This document shows positions 52,489 through 63,525 of a stretch of 64,000 nucleotides of DNA, in pieces. Source of the DNA: Desulfuromonadaceae bacterium (lineage in GTDB: Bacteria; Desulfobacterota; Desulfuromonadia; Geobacterales; Pseudopelobacteraceae); NCBI GenBank assembly GCA_028687585.1, contig JAQTZV010000004.1, positions 166,224 to 230,223 on the forward strand. The letters run 5' to 3'. Under the pieces are notes generated by a model. It saw only the letters and a program-made list of their open reading frames with translations. It was not told the DNA's origin and did no database searches. The first letter of the stretch is position 1; each line of letters opens with the position of its first letter. Both the position numbers and the translations under genes were made by a program.

Positions 52489-52814
52489 TTACCTTCTTCC
52501 CTGAAAGGAAACATTCAGTGCCTTGACCTCTCGCACTACCTGTCGTCAGAAATCATCCTTGACCTTTACCACTCTACGAACCCGCTTGGGCAGCAGGACC
52601 AGCTTATCGTCAATGTGCCTCCCGAAGGTATACCAGTTCGAATTCTCTTCGTCGCTTAAAAGCTTCACCCCAACCAGGTTGGCGACTTCTATGCGTCAGA
52701 CAAGCGAGTTCTCTCCAAGCTTTTTTCTTCCTCATGATAATTCAAGCGAATCTCTTCCAGCCTATGCGTTACGATTTTTATCTAATCCCATTCAATAAAT
52801 CAGATACAAACACT
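52489..52814. other. Decayed flank of third unit
   Basis: The stretch to about 52582 still resembles the flank after HTH copies A and B (minus-strand tail RRVVKVKDDF). A longer minus frame upstream of that tail reads NWYTFGRHIDDKLVLLPKRV, the better-preserved form of the convergent ORF, but no start is seen. After 52650 nothing recognisable until the nar regulatory site. Confidence 0.45.
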
Positions 52815-52832
52815 ATTTGACCTAGGTCAATG
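52815..52832 (+). promoter_or_regulatory. CRP/FNR-type (HcpR-like) operator of nar cluster
   Basis: TTGACCTAGGTCAA (52817-52830) is a perfect 14-bp palindrome flanked by AT. It fits the TTGACC-N2-GGTCAA motif described for HcpR of Desulfuromonas-type bacteria and resembles FNR sites. A TATACT/TGATAT -10 candidate lies about 35 bases downstream, the spacing of a class II activator site. Confidence 0.7.
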
Positions 52833-53006
52833 TTTTAACTGCGGGTAAGTGTGATGATATACTACATTTATTTGTGCAGGTATTAAAGTTAGTGTCCCAG
52901 TAATTCCTTTGAAAGTCTGCTTCATGCATATTGTACGGAAAATTTAAGTAATAAAATATCAATTTTTAAACAGTGTCTCATTTATGACGGCGAGAGGGGA
53001 AAGTGT

Positions 53007-53792
53007 ATGGCAAAATCAGGCAGGCTTATGAGCTGTTTCATTGTATTGCTGGCTCTATTGGCAAACAGCTGTCCCGCACAAGCAGATCCCGGTAAAGATC
53101 TGTTCGACAAGCAGTGCGCCAGTTGCCATTCCATAGGCGGCGGAGACGGCGGCGGTCCCGACCTCAAGGGGGTGGTCGGCAAGCGGACACATGAGTGGCT
53201 CGAATCGGTCATCATCGAACCGGACAAGCTGACGGCAAAGAAAGACCCGATTCAGGCCGAACTGGTCAAGAAGTACGGCTACGAAATGCCGAACTTGGGT
53301 ATCGGCCATGATGATGCCCTGAAAATCATTGCCTACCTTTCGGGAGCAGACGGCGCTGCAGCAACAGCCCTACCGAACGGCGAACAGATGGCAGTGGTGG
53401 TGACGCCGGAACTGATCGCTCAAGGCAAGGCACTCTTCATTGGGAACAAACGCCTAACCAAGGGTGGCGCACCCTGCATTTCCTGCCATCCATTCACCTA
53501 TCCCGGTATTGAGGGTGGCAACCTCTCCATTGCTGATTTGAACAAGTCCTACCAGAAAATGGGTGATACGGGCATGCAGGGGGCGCTCAAGGCGCTCAAG
53601 TTCCCGACCATGAAGAAGATCTATGCCGAACGCCCGCTGACCGATGATGAGATCACGGCCCTGATGGCCCTGTTTAAGGACTCTGCGACAAAAAAAGGGG
53701 GCGGCGCTCGCGTATCTTTGCCCCTGATTGGCGGTGGCCTGTTTGTATTGCTATTACTTGGATTGGCTCTCTACAAAAGGAGGATCAGATAA
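53007..53792 (+). CDS. Diheme membrane-anchored cytochrome c of nitrate reductase cluster
   Basis: 261 residues. Signal peptide (cleavage near AQA), first heme site CASCHSIGGGDGGGPDLKG with distal Met in GYEMPNLG, second site CISCHPFTYPG, and a C-terminal span (LPLIGGGLFVLLLLGLALY) ending in KRRIR. It heads the nar operon and overlaps narG by one base, like the NarC cytochromes in some other bacteria. Probably passes electrons between the quinol/periplasmic chain and NarI or NarGH. Confidence 0.87.
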   Translation: MAKSGRLMSCFIVLLALLANSCPAQADPGKDLFDKQCASCHSIGGGDGGGPDLKGVVGKRTHEWLESVIIEPDKLTAKKDPIQAELVKKYGYEMPNLGIGHDDALKIIAYLSGADGAAATALPNGEQMAVVVTPELIAQGKALFIGNKRLTKGGAPCISCHPFTYPGIEGGNLSIADLNKSYQKMGDTGMQGALKALKFPTMKKIYAERPLTDDEITALMALFKDSATKKGGGARVSLPLIGGGLFVLLLLGLALYKRRIR

Positions 53793-56700
53793 TGTCGAAC
53801 GAGCGAATCAAGGACGACCATAGCCCCTGCAACAGGGGATGGGAAGAGTTCTACCGGAATCGGTGGCAGCACGACAAGGTGGTGCGCAGCACCCACGGCG
53901 TCAACTGCACTGGCGGCTGCAGCTGGATGGTACATGTCAAGGACGGTATCGTAGGCTGGGAACTTCAGGCCAACGACTATCCCCAGTTCAACGGCGACCT
54001 CCCCAATCACGAGCCACGCGGCTGTCCGCGGGGAATCAGCTTTTCCTGGTATCTCTACAGTCCTCTGCGTGTCAAGCATCCCTATATGCGTGGTGTGCTG
54101 ATCGATCTCTGGCGGCAGGCCCGTGCGGTCCATATCGATCCGGTCGAGGCGTGGAAGAGCATCGTCGAAAGCCCGGAGTCGCGTGAGAGCTATGTCAGCA
54201 AGCGCGGCATGGGCGGCTTCAGACGTGCTTCGTGGGACGAGGCCACCGAACTGATTGCCGCTTCCTCCCTGTACACGGCCAAGAAACATGGCCCCGACCG
54301 GGTGATCGGTTTTTCGCCTATCCCGGCTATGTCGATGATCAGTTATGCTGCCGGAACCCGTTTCCTTCAGCTGCTTGGCGGCGTTGCCATGAGCTTTTAT
54401 GACTGGTACTGCGACCTCCCCCCGGCATCACCCCAGGTATGGGGCGAACAGACCGATGTCAACGAGTCGGCCGACTGGTATAATGCTTCCTACATAGTTC
54501 TGTGCGGTTCCAATGTCCCGATGACCCGCACTCCTGATGCCCACTTCATGACCGAAGCCCGCTACCGCGGAACCAAGGTGGTGGTCATGTCTCCCGATTA
54601 CAGCATGGCCAGCAAGTTTGCCGATGCCTGGTTGCCGGTGGAACAGGGGCACGACGGCGCCTTTTGGATGGCGGTCAACCATGTGATCCTGACCGAGTTC
54701 TATGCCAACCGCCAGGTGCCATTCTTTGACGAATACGTGCGCAAGTACACCGACCTGCCGTTCCTGGTCAAGCTGACCGAGAAGGACGGCGCATTGCGGC
54801 AGGGAGAATTTCTGCGGGCGTCCGACCTGGAGCGGGGCGAAGGTATCGAACATGCCGACTGGACTCTCTGCGTCGGCGACAGCACCGGAAATGTCCGATT
54901 TCCCCATGGCAGCGTCGGTTCACGCTGGAGCAAGCAGGAGGGGAACTGGAACCTGGATATGGTTGACATGGTGGACGGCGCAGATATCGACTGCAGCCTG
55001 ACCAACCTGGGCCAGGCTACAGGTACGGTCCGTTTCTCCTTCGAGGCCGATGGTGATGTTCTCCGGGATGTCCCGGTCAGGCGTGTCATGACGAAAGATG
55101 GGGAGATTACGGTTGCGACCGTCTTCGACCTTCTCATGGGCCAGTTCGGAGTTTCTCGCGGCCTGGGAGGCGATTATCCGGCAAACTACCAAGATGACAA
55201 ACCGTTTACACCCGCCTGGCAGGAAAAATATACGGGCATCGCCGCCGAGACCCTGATAACTATTGCCCGCGAATGGGCCGTGAACGGCGAACAGAGCACC
55301 GGCCGCAACATGATCATCATTGGCGCCGGTGTCAATCATTGGTATCACAACGACCTGATCTACCGGGCCGCTATCACTGCCCTGATTCTGACCGGGAGCG
55401 TCGGACGGAACGGCGCCGGTCTGGCCCACTATGTCGGTCAGGAAAAAGTGGTGCCATTGGCACCCTGGACCTCCATTGCCATGGCTCAGGACTGGACCAA
55501 GGCCTCGCGTCTGCAGAACACCCCGAGCTTCTGGTATATGCACTCGGACCAGTGGCGTTATGACCGCAATTTTGTCGACTACTTCAAGCCCGAAACCGGC
55601 GAGAATATGCCGATGCACACCGCCGATTTCAACGCCAAGGCGGTCCGGCTCGGCTGGCTTCCTTTCTCCCCTCATTTCAATGAGAGCCCGATCCGCCTAA
55701 TGGAGCAAGCAGAGGCGGCAGGAGCTACCAGCGACGATGAGGTCCGCGCCTGGCTGATCGCCCGCCTGAAGAGCGGCGAGACCCGTTTCGCCATCGAAGA
55801 CCCCGACGGTGAAGGGAATTCCCCCAAAGTCTGGTTTATTTGGCGCGGCAACGCCATCTCTTCCAGCGCCAAGGGACACGAGTTCTTCCTCAAACATGTC
55901 ATCGGCGCTCCCAACAGCAGCTTTACCGCCCGGGAGGCAGCCAAGGGGCAGGTTAAGGATATCGTCTGGCATGAGAAGGCACCCACCGGCAAGATGGACC
56001 TGGTGGTGGATCTCAACTTCCGCATGGACACCTCGACCCTCTATTCGGACATCGTACTGCCGGCGGCAACCTGGTACGAAAAATCAGACCTGAACACCAC
56101 CGATATGCACTCCTTTGTCAACTGCATGGATGCCGCCGTTGATCCCGCCTGGGAATCAAAATCCGATTGGAATATTTTTGCCGGAATCGCCAAAAAGGTC
56201 AGCGAACTTGCACCGAAACACTTTCCCAAACCATTCAAAGACATCATTGCAGCGCCTCTGCAGCACGACACTCCGGGTGAAATCGCACAGCGGAGTGTGA
56301 AGGATTGGAAGCTGGGCGAGTGCGAGGCGATCCCGGGCAAGACCATGCCGAACCTCCCGATCGTCGAGCGCGACTACGTTAATCTCTACAACCGCTTCAT
56401 GTCTCTTGGCCCGCACATCGGACATTTGCACGCACACGGCGTCAGTTGGGAAGCGGACGACGTCCACGAAAAACTCCTTACAACCATGCCGACCCGTTCG
56501 TGGGGGGATAAGACGTTCATCGATATGGAGGACGTGCGCAACGTCGCCGACGTAATCATGGCCCTCGCTCCGGAGACCAACGGTGAACTGGCACACCGCG
56601 CCTATCAGAACCTGGAGAAGCGGGTAGGCAAGCCTTTGGCTCAGATATCCGCAGGTGACCGCAACTTCCGTATCACCTGGGAGGACGTAACCCAGAAACC

Positions 56701-57367
56701 ACGCCGCCACCTCAGTTCCCCGGTCTGGAGCGGACTGGTCAACGAGAACCGTCCCTATGCGCCATTCACGCTAAATGTGGAGCACGGCGTGCCCTGGCGA
56801 ACCCTCTCTGGACGGCAGTCGCTGTACCTCGACCACCCTTATTACGGTGAGTTCAACGAGGGACTGCCTACCTTCAAGGGTAAACTTAACCCGGCGATCC
56901 TGGACGAAACCGAGGGAGAAACCGGACTGATACTCAACTTCCTGACCCCTCATGGCAAGTGGAGTATTCACTCCACCTACAGCGACAATCTGCGCATGTT
57001 GACTCTCTCACGTGGCGGCCCTGTCGTCTGGCTCAACCACGAAGATGCGGCGAGTGCCGGGATCGAGGACAATGAGGAGATCGAGGTCTTTAACGCCAAC
57101 GGCGTGGTGACCAGCCGGGCGGTAGTTTCGTCACGTATTCCACGCGGAGCAGCGGTCATGTACCACGCGCCTGAGCGCACCCTCAATGTCAAAAAGTCCC
57201 GGAAAAGCGGCAAACACGGAGGTGTACATAACAGTCTCTCCCGCATCCGCCTGAAGCCGACCCTGATGCTCGGCGGTTACGCACAATTCAGTTTTTACTT
57301 CAACTACTGGGGGCCGACCGGCGTAAACCGTGACAGCTACGTGGTAGTCAGAAAGTTGAGGGGGTGA
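53792..57367 (+). CDS. narG: Respiratory nitrate reductase alpha subunit
   Basis: 1191 residues. Molybdopterin oxidoreductase with the FS0 cluster ligands in [20 protein letters not shown] and the Mo-liganding Asp region [38 protein letters not shown]-terminal molybdopterin-dinucleotide domain ends in [15 protein letters not shown]. It reduces nitrate to nitrite. The N-terminus lacks an RR-x-F-L-K Tat motif, so a cytoplasmic active site is expected. First of narGHJI, all closely packed. Confidence 0.96.
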   Translation: MSNERIKDDHSPCNRGWEEFYRNRWQHDKVVRSTHGVNCTGGCSWMVHVKDGIVGWELQANDYPQFNGDLPNHEPRGCPRGISFSWYLYSPLRVKHPYMRGVLIDLWRQARAVHIDPVEAWKSIVESPESRESYVSKRGMGGFRRASWDEATELIAASSLYTAKKHGPDRVIGFSPIPAMSMISYAAGTRFLQLLGGVAMSFYDWYCDLPPASPQVWGEQTDVNESADWYNASYIVLCGSNVPMTRTPDAHFMTEARYRGTKVVVMSPDYSMASKFADAWLPVEQGHDGAFWMAVNHVILTEFYANRQVPFFDEYVRKYTDLPFLVKLTEKDGALRQGEFLRASDLERGEGIEHADWTLCVGDSTGNVRFPHGSVGSRWSKQEGNWNLDMVDMVDGADIDCSLTNLGQATGTVRFSFEADGDVLRDVPVRRVMTKDGEITVATVFDLLMGQFGVSRGLGGDYPANYQDDKPFTPAWQEKYTGIAAETLITIAREWAVNGEQSTGRNMIIIGAGVNHWYHNDLIYRAAITALILTGSVGRNGAGLAHYVGQEKVVPLAPWTSIAMAQDWTKASRLQNTPSFWYMHSDQWRYDRNFVDYFKPETGENMPMHTADFNAKAVRLGWLPFSPHFNESPIRLMEQAEAAGATSDDEVRAWLIARLKSGETRFAIEDPDGEGNSPKVWFIWRGNAISSSAKGHEFFLKHVIGAPNSSFTAREAAKGQVKDIVWHEKAPTGKMDLVVDLNFRMDTSTLYSDIVLPAATWYEKSDLNTTDMHSFVNCMDAAVDPAWESKSDWNIFAGIAKKVSELAPKHFPKPFKDIIAAPLQHDTPGEIAQRSVKDWKLGECEAIPGKTMPNLPIVERDYVNLYNRFMSLGPHIGHLHAHGVSWEADDVHEKLLTTMPTRSWGDKTFIDMEDVRNVADVIMALAPETNGELAHRAYQNLEKRVGKPLAQISAGDRNFRITWEDVTQKPRRHLSSPVWSGLVNENRPYAPFTLNVEHGVPWRTLSGRQSLYLDHPYYGEFNEGLPTFKGKLNPAILDETEGETGLILNFLTPHGKWSIHSTYSDNLRMLTLSRGGPVVWLNHEDAASAGIEDNEEIEVFNANGVVTSRAVVSSRIPRGAAVMYHAPERTLNVKKSRKSGKHGGVHNSLSRIRLKPTLMLGGYAQFSFYFNYWGPTGVNRDSYVVVRKLRG

Positions 57368-57371
57368 GGCA

Positions 57372-58819
<1,448 letters not shown>

Positions 58820-58823
<4 letters not shown>

Positions 58824-59365
58824 CCATTGCCACCAGCTACGAAGCCCTTGCCCGGATGCTCGACTATCCGGAGGAAAAGCAGCAACTGCAGGACGATTAT
58901 AATCTTGTCAGCTCTTTTTTGAACGAGCGGCGACTAGGTGCCCCAATCTCCGAATTTGCCGAATTTGTAGATGCCTCCTCCCTGGCAGCGCTACAGGAAG
59001 AGTACGTCGCCACCTTCGACTTCAATCCGGCCACCGCCCCCTATCTGGGGCACCACCTCTTCGGCGATAACCAGAAGAAGGGCGGCTATATGATCATGCT
59101 GAAACAGGAGTTCGAACGGTGCGGATACAAACCCGTCGGGACCGAACTTCCCGATCACCTTTCGGTGGTGCTCGGTTTTCTGGCCCATCTGGCACGACAG
59201 GAGGGGCAAGGGACACGGCAGCCATTCATCGCCGAATGCGTGTTACCCGGAGTTGAAAGGCTAAGGACCGCCTTCGAAGCCCGGCAGGATTCGCACTGGA
59301 AAGTACTGGTTGAAGCTGCCCGACTACTCTGCGCAGATGATTGTAAGGAGGTGCCATCATGTTAA
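58820..59365 (+). CDS. narJ: Nitrate reductase assembly chaperone
   Basis: 181 residues, TorD/NarJ type all-helical chaperone: ARMLDYPEEKQQLQDDYNLV and EEYVATFDFNPATAPYLGHH are the family segments. It assists molybdenum cofactor insertion into NarG and membrane attachment. Overlaps narH by ATGA and narI by 7 bases. Confidence 0.92.
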
Positions 59366-60024
59366 ACAACTTTATCTTTATCGTTCTGCCCTACGCTGCT
59401 TTGGCGCTGGTTATTTTTGTAACGCCCTATCGTTTCTTCAGCAACCGCCTGACCTGGTCGGCCTACTCCACGCAGTTTCTGGAGAGCAAGACACTCTTCT
59501 GGGGAATCAATCCGTGGCACTACGGCATTATCCCGGTTTTGGCTGCCCATTTTCTGGGTGTTCTTGCCCCCGGTCCGCTTAAGGTTTTTCTCGGGAACCA
59601 GACCAACCTGGTCGTTATCGAGAGCATCGGGCTCGCGCTGGGTCTCTTCGCAGTTTTCGGCTGTTTGGGGCTCCTGCTGCGCCGCGTCAACGCGCCAATC
59701 TTGAAGCGGGTGACATTTGCCTCGGACTGGGTATTGCTTTACCTTCTGCTTGCTCAGGCCCTGACCGGGGTCTATATCGCTACCTTCATGCGCTGGGGTT
59801 CCCAGTGGTACCTGCATACAGCGGTTCCTTATCTCTGGTCGCTGGCTTCCTTCAATCCGCAGATTGAGTACATGACCGATTTCCCTTTGGTCTTCAAGCT
59901 GCATGCAGCCTGTGCCTTCCTGATTGTAGCGCTGCTGCCGTTCACCAAGCTGGTGCACCTGCTGTACGTTCCGGTCCATTTCCTGATGGATCCGCCGATC
60001 CTGTATCGCTGGCGGACGAAATAG
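59359..60024 (+). CDS. narI: Nitrate reductase gamma subunit (cytochrome b)
   Basis: 221 residues with five spans. Heme-b histidines are expected in WGINPWHYGIIPVLAAHFLG and in HAACAFLIVALLPFTKLVHL. NarI oxidises quinol at the periplasmic side and anchors NarGH. Preceded by AAGGAGG. Confidence 0.95.
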   Translation: MLNNFIFIVLPYAALALVIFVTPYRFFSNRLTWSAYSTQFLESKTLFWGINPWHYGIIPVLAAHFLGVLAPGPLKVFLGNQTNLVVIESIGLALGLFAVFGCLGLLLRRVNAPILKRVTFASDWVLLYLLLAQALTGVYIATFMRWGSQWYLHTAVPYLWSLASFNPQIEYMTDFPLVFKLHAACAFLIVALLPFTKLVHLLYVPVHFLMDPPILYRWRTK

Positions 60025-60066
60025 CAGTACCGGTGTGATGATTACGGGTTTTGAAAGGGCTTGCTG

Positions 60067-61575
60067 ATGCTGGAAATAGCAACCGCAAAATCACATAAGG
60101 TCCTCTTTCTCAACACCCTTGCTTTCACGGTCTGTTTCGCCGCCTGGATGTTCAACGGCGTGCTGGTGACATTTCTGGTCGACAACCAGGTGTTCACCTG
60201 GGGACCGGTGAAGATCGGCTGGCTCCTGGGGATTCCGGTCCTGACCGGCTCGCTGTTCCGTCTGCCCGCCGGCATGCTGACCGACAAGTTCGGCGGCAAA
60301 CCGGTTTTCGGAGCCCTGCTCTTTCTCTGTGCCATTCCGATGTACCTGCTGTCAAAAGCTGACAGTTTTACGTCGTTTGCCCTCTGCAGCTTCGGTTTCG
60401 GCCTGACCGGAGTCAGCTTTTCCATCGGCATCGCCTTCACCTCGGTCTGGTATCCCCGCGAGCGGCAAGGCACTGCACTGGGAATCTTCGGCGCCGGAAA
60501 TGCGGGGGCGGCGCTCACCACGTTACTGGCCCCGACCATGCTCAACAGGCTGACCAATAACGGCGCCGACATCGAGGGGTGGCGGCAGCTTCCGGTCTAT
60601 TACGCACTGATCCTGGTGACGATGGGCGTGATTTTCATGGTCTTCAGCGAGAACAGGAAACCGGCCAGCTCCGGCAAGTCCTTCACGCAGATGCTGATGC
60701 CGCTCAAGCATGCCCGCGTCTGGCGCTTCGGCCTGTATTATTTTCTGGTATTCGGCTGTTTTGTAGCCTTTTCCCAATGGCTCGTCCCTTATTTCGTCAA
60801 CGTTTATTACCTTCCTCTGGTCACCGCCGGCCTGTTTGCCTCCATGTTCAGCCTTCCCTCGGGAGTAATCCGTGCCCTGGGTGGGTGGTTGTCGGACATA
60901 TTCGGCGGACGCCAGATCATGTACTGGGTGCTGGGCGCTTCTTCATTGATAAGTCTGCTGATGATTATCCCGAAGATGGAGATCTATTCTCCGGGCCGTG
61001 GGGTCATGGCCAAACGAGACGGAGCCGTTGAGAAAGTGACGCCTGAAGCCGTTTTCGTAGGAGAACAATCATACCCGATAAAGGCGAAACCGGACGTCAT
61101 GGATAATTACGATGACCGGATGCTTGTTTTTCCGAGCAAGCAGACCTGGCAGGAACCGGTGGTCGCGATCGGGCAGCAGGTGAAGAAGAAGGAGCTGCTT
61201 GCCAAAGGAGTGACACGCATCTTCTTCCAGGCCAATGTCTGGATATTTGCGGCTCTGGTTCTTGTTCTCGGAAGCATCTGGGGAATCGGCAAGGCAGCGG
61301 TCTACAAGCTCATACCTGACTACTTTCCGGAAGAGGTCGGTGTGGTCGGCGGGATGGTGGGAGTCATCGGAGGTTTGGGCGGATTTGTTTGCCCGATCAT
61401 TTTCGGCTATCTGCTGGAATGGACCGGACTATGGAGCAGCTGTTGGATGTTCATGTTTGCCCTGTCACTGGTCTGTCTGCTGTCACTGCACTATGTGGTA
61501 AAAAAGATGATGCTGGAGAAACACCCCAAGGATATGCGTAAGATCGAGGGATCGGCAGTGAACGTCGTATATTAA
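60067..61575 (+). CDS. narK: NarK-type nitrate/nitrite transporter with inserted domain
   Basis: About 502 residues. MFS transporter with NNP motifs GTALGIFGAGNAGAALTTLL in the first half and EEVGVVGGMVGVIGGLGGFV in the second. Between spans near residues 300 and 385 an extra hydrophilic stretch of about 85 residues is inserted (IYSPGRGVMAKRDGAVEKVT ... VAIGQQVKKKELLAKGV), which resembles a lipoyl/biotinyl-like or barrel-sandwich element. ATG at 60067 with GAAAGGG upstream is chosen over TTG at 60061. Likely proton-linked nitrate uptake or exchange. Confidence 0.9.
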   Translation: MLEIATAKSHKVLFLNTLAFTVCFAAWMFNGVLVTFLVDNQVFTWGPVKIGWLLGIPVLTGSLFRLPAGMLTDKFGGKPVFGALLFLCAIPMYLLSKADSFTSFALCSFGFGLTGVSFSIGIAFTSVWYPRERQGTALGIFGAGNAGAALTTLLAPTMLNRLTNNGADIEGWRQLPVYYALILVTMGVIFMVFSENRKPASSGKSFTQMLMPLKHARVWRFGLYYFLVFGCFVAFSQWLVPYFVNVYYLPLVTAGLFASMFSLPSGVIRALGGWLSDIFGGRQIMYWVLGASSLISLLMIIPKMEIYSPGRGVMAKRDGAVEKVTPEAVFVGEQSYPIKAKPDVMDNYDDRMLVFPSKQTWQEPVVAIGQQVKKKELLAKGVTRIFFQANVWIFAALVLVLGSIWGIGKAAVYKLIPDYFPEEVGVVGGMVGVIGGLGGFVCPIIFGYLLEWTGLWSSCWMFMFALSLVCLLSLHYVVKKMMLEKHPKDMRKIEGSAVNVVY

Positions 61576-61601
61576 TACCATGGAACATTAAGGAGAAAAG
61601 T

Positions 61602-62987
61602 ATGTCATCGCGCGTATTGACTGAGTGGAAACCGGAGGATAACGCCTTCTGGGAAAAGGAAGGAAAGGCTATCGCCAACCGCAATCTCTGGATATCGATC
61701 CCGGCGCTGTTTCTCTCCTTTGCGGTCTGGATGGTCTGGAGCGTTGTCGTGGTCAACCTTTCCAACATCGGCTTCAAATTCGATCCCAACAAGCTGTTCT
61801 GGCTGGCTGCGCTACCCGGTCTGACTGGTGCTACTTTGCGGATATTCTACTCATTCATGGTACCGATCTTTGGTGGCCGGAAATGGACCACCATCAGCAC
61901 GGCAACACTATTGATCCCGGCCCTCGGCATCGGGTTTGCCGTCCGCGACCCGAATACCAGCTATACCACCATGCTGATCCTGGCGCTATTGTGCGGTTTC
62001 GGGGGGGGGAACTTCGCGTCAAGCATGGCCAACATCAGTTTTTTCTTCCCTAAGGCGCAGAAAGGAACCGCTCTGGGGCTGAATGCCGGACTGGGGAACC
62101 TGGGGGTCAGCGCCATGCAGTTCCTCGTGCCGCTGGTGATAACCACCGGGATGTTCAGCGCACTGTGCGGTGACTCGCAAATATGCGTAATCAAGGGTCA
62201 AACGACATCCATCTGGATGCAAAACGCCGGCTTTGTCTGGGTTCCGCTGATCCTTGCATCCACCATTGCGGCATGGTTCGGCATGAACGACATTGCCAGT
62301 GCCAAGGCCTCTTTCAAGGAGCAATCAATCATCTTCAGGCGCCGGCATAATTGGATCATGTGCTGGCTCTACCTCGGGACATTCGGTTCATTCATCGGCT
62401 ACTCTGCGGGTCTGCCACTCCTGATCAAGTCTCAATTTCCGGCTGAAAATCCCACGCAGTACGCTTTTCTCGGTCCCCTTGTCGGTGCACTGGCCAGGCC
62501 GCTGGGAGGCTGGGTGGCAGACAAACTGGGCGGTGCGAGGGTAACATTCTGGAACTTTATGGTCATGGCTGTAGCGGTCTTTGGCGTACTCTTCTTTCTA
62601 CCTTACGGGGGCGTGGGCGGCAATTTTTGGGGTTTCCTCGCTATGTTTATACTTCTGTTCTTCACAACCGGTATTGGTAACGGTTCCACCTTCCGTATGA
62701 TCCCCGTTATCTTTCTCACCGAGCGACAACGTGATGCGCAGGGCAAAGGTGCTGATGCCCAGGAACAGGCTGTCAAGGATGCCGGCAAAGAAGCTGCGGC
62801 AGTGCTTGGGTTTACCTCCGCTTTTGCAGCATACGGAGCCTTCTTCATCCCCAAGGGTTTCGGTACGTCAATTGCCGCGACCGGAGGACCACAAGCCGCT
62901 CTGTACGGATTTGTCTTCTTTTACGTAACCTGCATCATCATGACCTGGTGGTATTATTCACGAAAAAATGCCGAGATGCCCTGTTAA
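61602..62987 (+). CDS. narK: NarK-type nitrate/nitrite transporter (second)
   Basis: 461 residues with twelve spans and the NNP signatures FGGGNFASSMANISFFFPKA and GTALGLNAGLGNLGVSAMQF. No insertion. A polar loop (DAQGKGADAQEQAVKDAGKE) precedes the last spans. NarK1/NarK2 pairs commonly split proton-nitrate symport and nitrate/nitrite antiport. Strong AAGGAG before 61602. Confidence 0.93.
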   Translation: MSSRVLTEWKPEDNAFWEKEGKAIANRNLWISIPALFLSFAVWMVWSVVVVNLSNIGFKFDPNKLFWLAALPGLTGATLRIFYSFMVPIFGGRKWTTISTATLLIPALGIGFAVRDPNTSYTTMLILALLCGFGGGNFASSMANISFFFPKAQKGTALGLNAGLGNLGVSAMQFLVPLVITTGMFSALCGDSQICVIKGQTTSIWMQNAGFVWVPLILASTIAAWFGMNDIASAKASFKEQSIIFRRRHNWIMCWLYLGTFGSFIGYSAGLPLLIKSQFPAENPTQYAFLGPLVGALARPLGGWVADKLGGARVTFWNFMVMAVAVFGVLFFLPYGGVGGNFWGFLAMFILLFFTTGIGNGSTFRMIPVIFLTERQRDAQGKGADAQEQAVKDAGKEAAAVLGFTSAFAAYGAFFIPKGFGTSIAATGGPQAALYGFVFFYVTCIIMTWWYYSRKNAEMPC

Positions 62988-63054
62988 GACTGTTAGTTGC
63001 CTCAACGTAAAAAAATCGACCCTACATGTGAAAAACAATCTAAAGGAGTAAATC

Positions 63055-63342
63055 ATGAAAATTACCAGTAGGTTTTCCGCCGTTATTACGATGTTCGCCA
63101 TCTCTGCTTTTACTGGGACGATCTTCGCCGCCGATGTTATTGAGCTGCCTGCATCCATGGGTAAGGTGATCTTTCCACACAAAAAGCATCAGGAAATGCT
63201 GAAGGATTGCAAAAAATGCCACGAAAAAAATCCCGGCAAGATCAAAGAACTGGGTAAAGATTGGGCGCATAAGACCTGCAAGGGCTGCCACAGTGAAGGC
63301 AAGAAAGGTCCCACTGCCTGCAAGGATTGCCATAAGAAATAA
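63055..63342 (+). CDS. Periplasmic triheme c7-type cytochrome (PpcA family)
   Basis: 95 residues. Signal peptide to about residue 25 (FAADV). Three heme motifs CKKCH, CKGCH and CKDCH with extra His ligands in FPHKKHQEML and DWAHKTC give the bis-His cytochrome c7 pattern typical of Geobacter PpcA-E. Carries electrons across the periplasm. Its place between narK and hcp suggests supply of electrons for nitrogen oxide reduction. Confidence 0.93.
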   Translation: MKITSRFSAVITMFAISAFTGTIFAADVIELPASMGKVIFPHKKHQEMLKDCKKCHEKNPGKIKELGKDWAHKTCKGCHSEGKKGPTACKDCHKK

Positions 63343-63417
63343 AATTGTGGCTATGTCTACACGGCAATGAGTTCATTGACTGATTGGAAAAGAACAGCCT
63401 ATCTTCTATACTGATTT

Positions 63418-63431
63418 TTGACTATGATCAA
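63418..63431 (+). promoter_or_regulatory. FNR/HcpR-type operator before hcp
   Basis: TTGACTATGATCAA is a TTGAC-N4-ATCAA dyad about 95 bases upstream of the hcp start, close in form to the nar site at 52817. Confidence 0.6.
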
Positions 63432-63525
63432 ACGAATGTCAGTAAACGTAGTATAAATTACCGTCATTCAGCTTATTAACGCTCAGTTTAATCGTCTAAA
63501 ACAACAAACAAAAGGAGTAACACAC

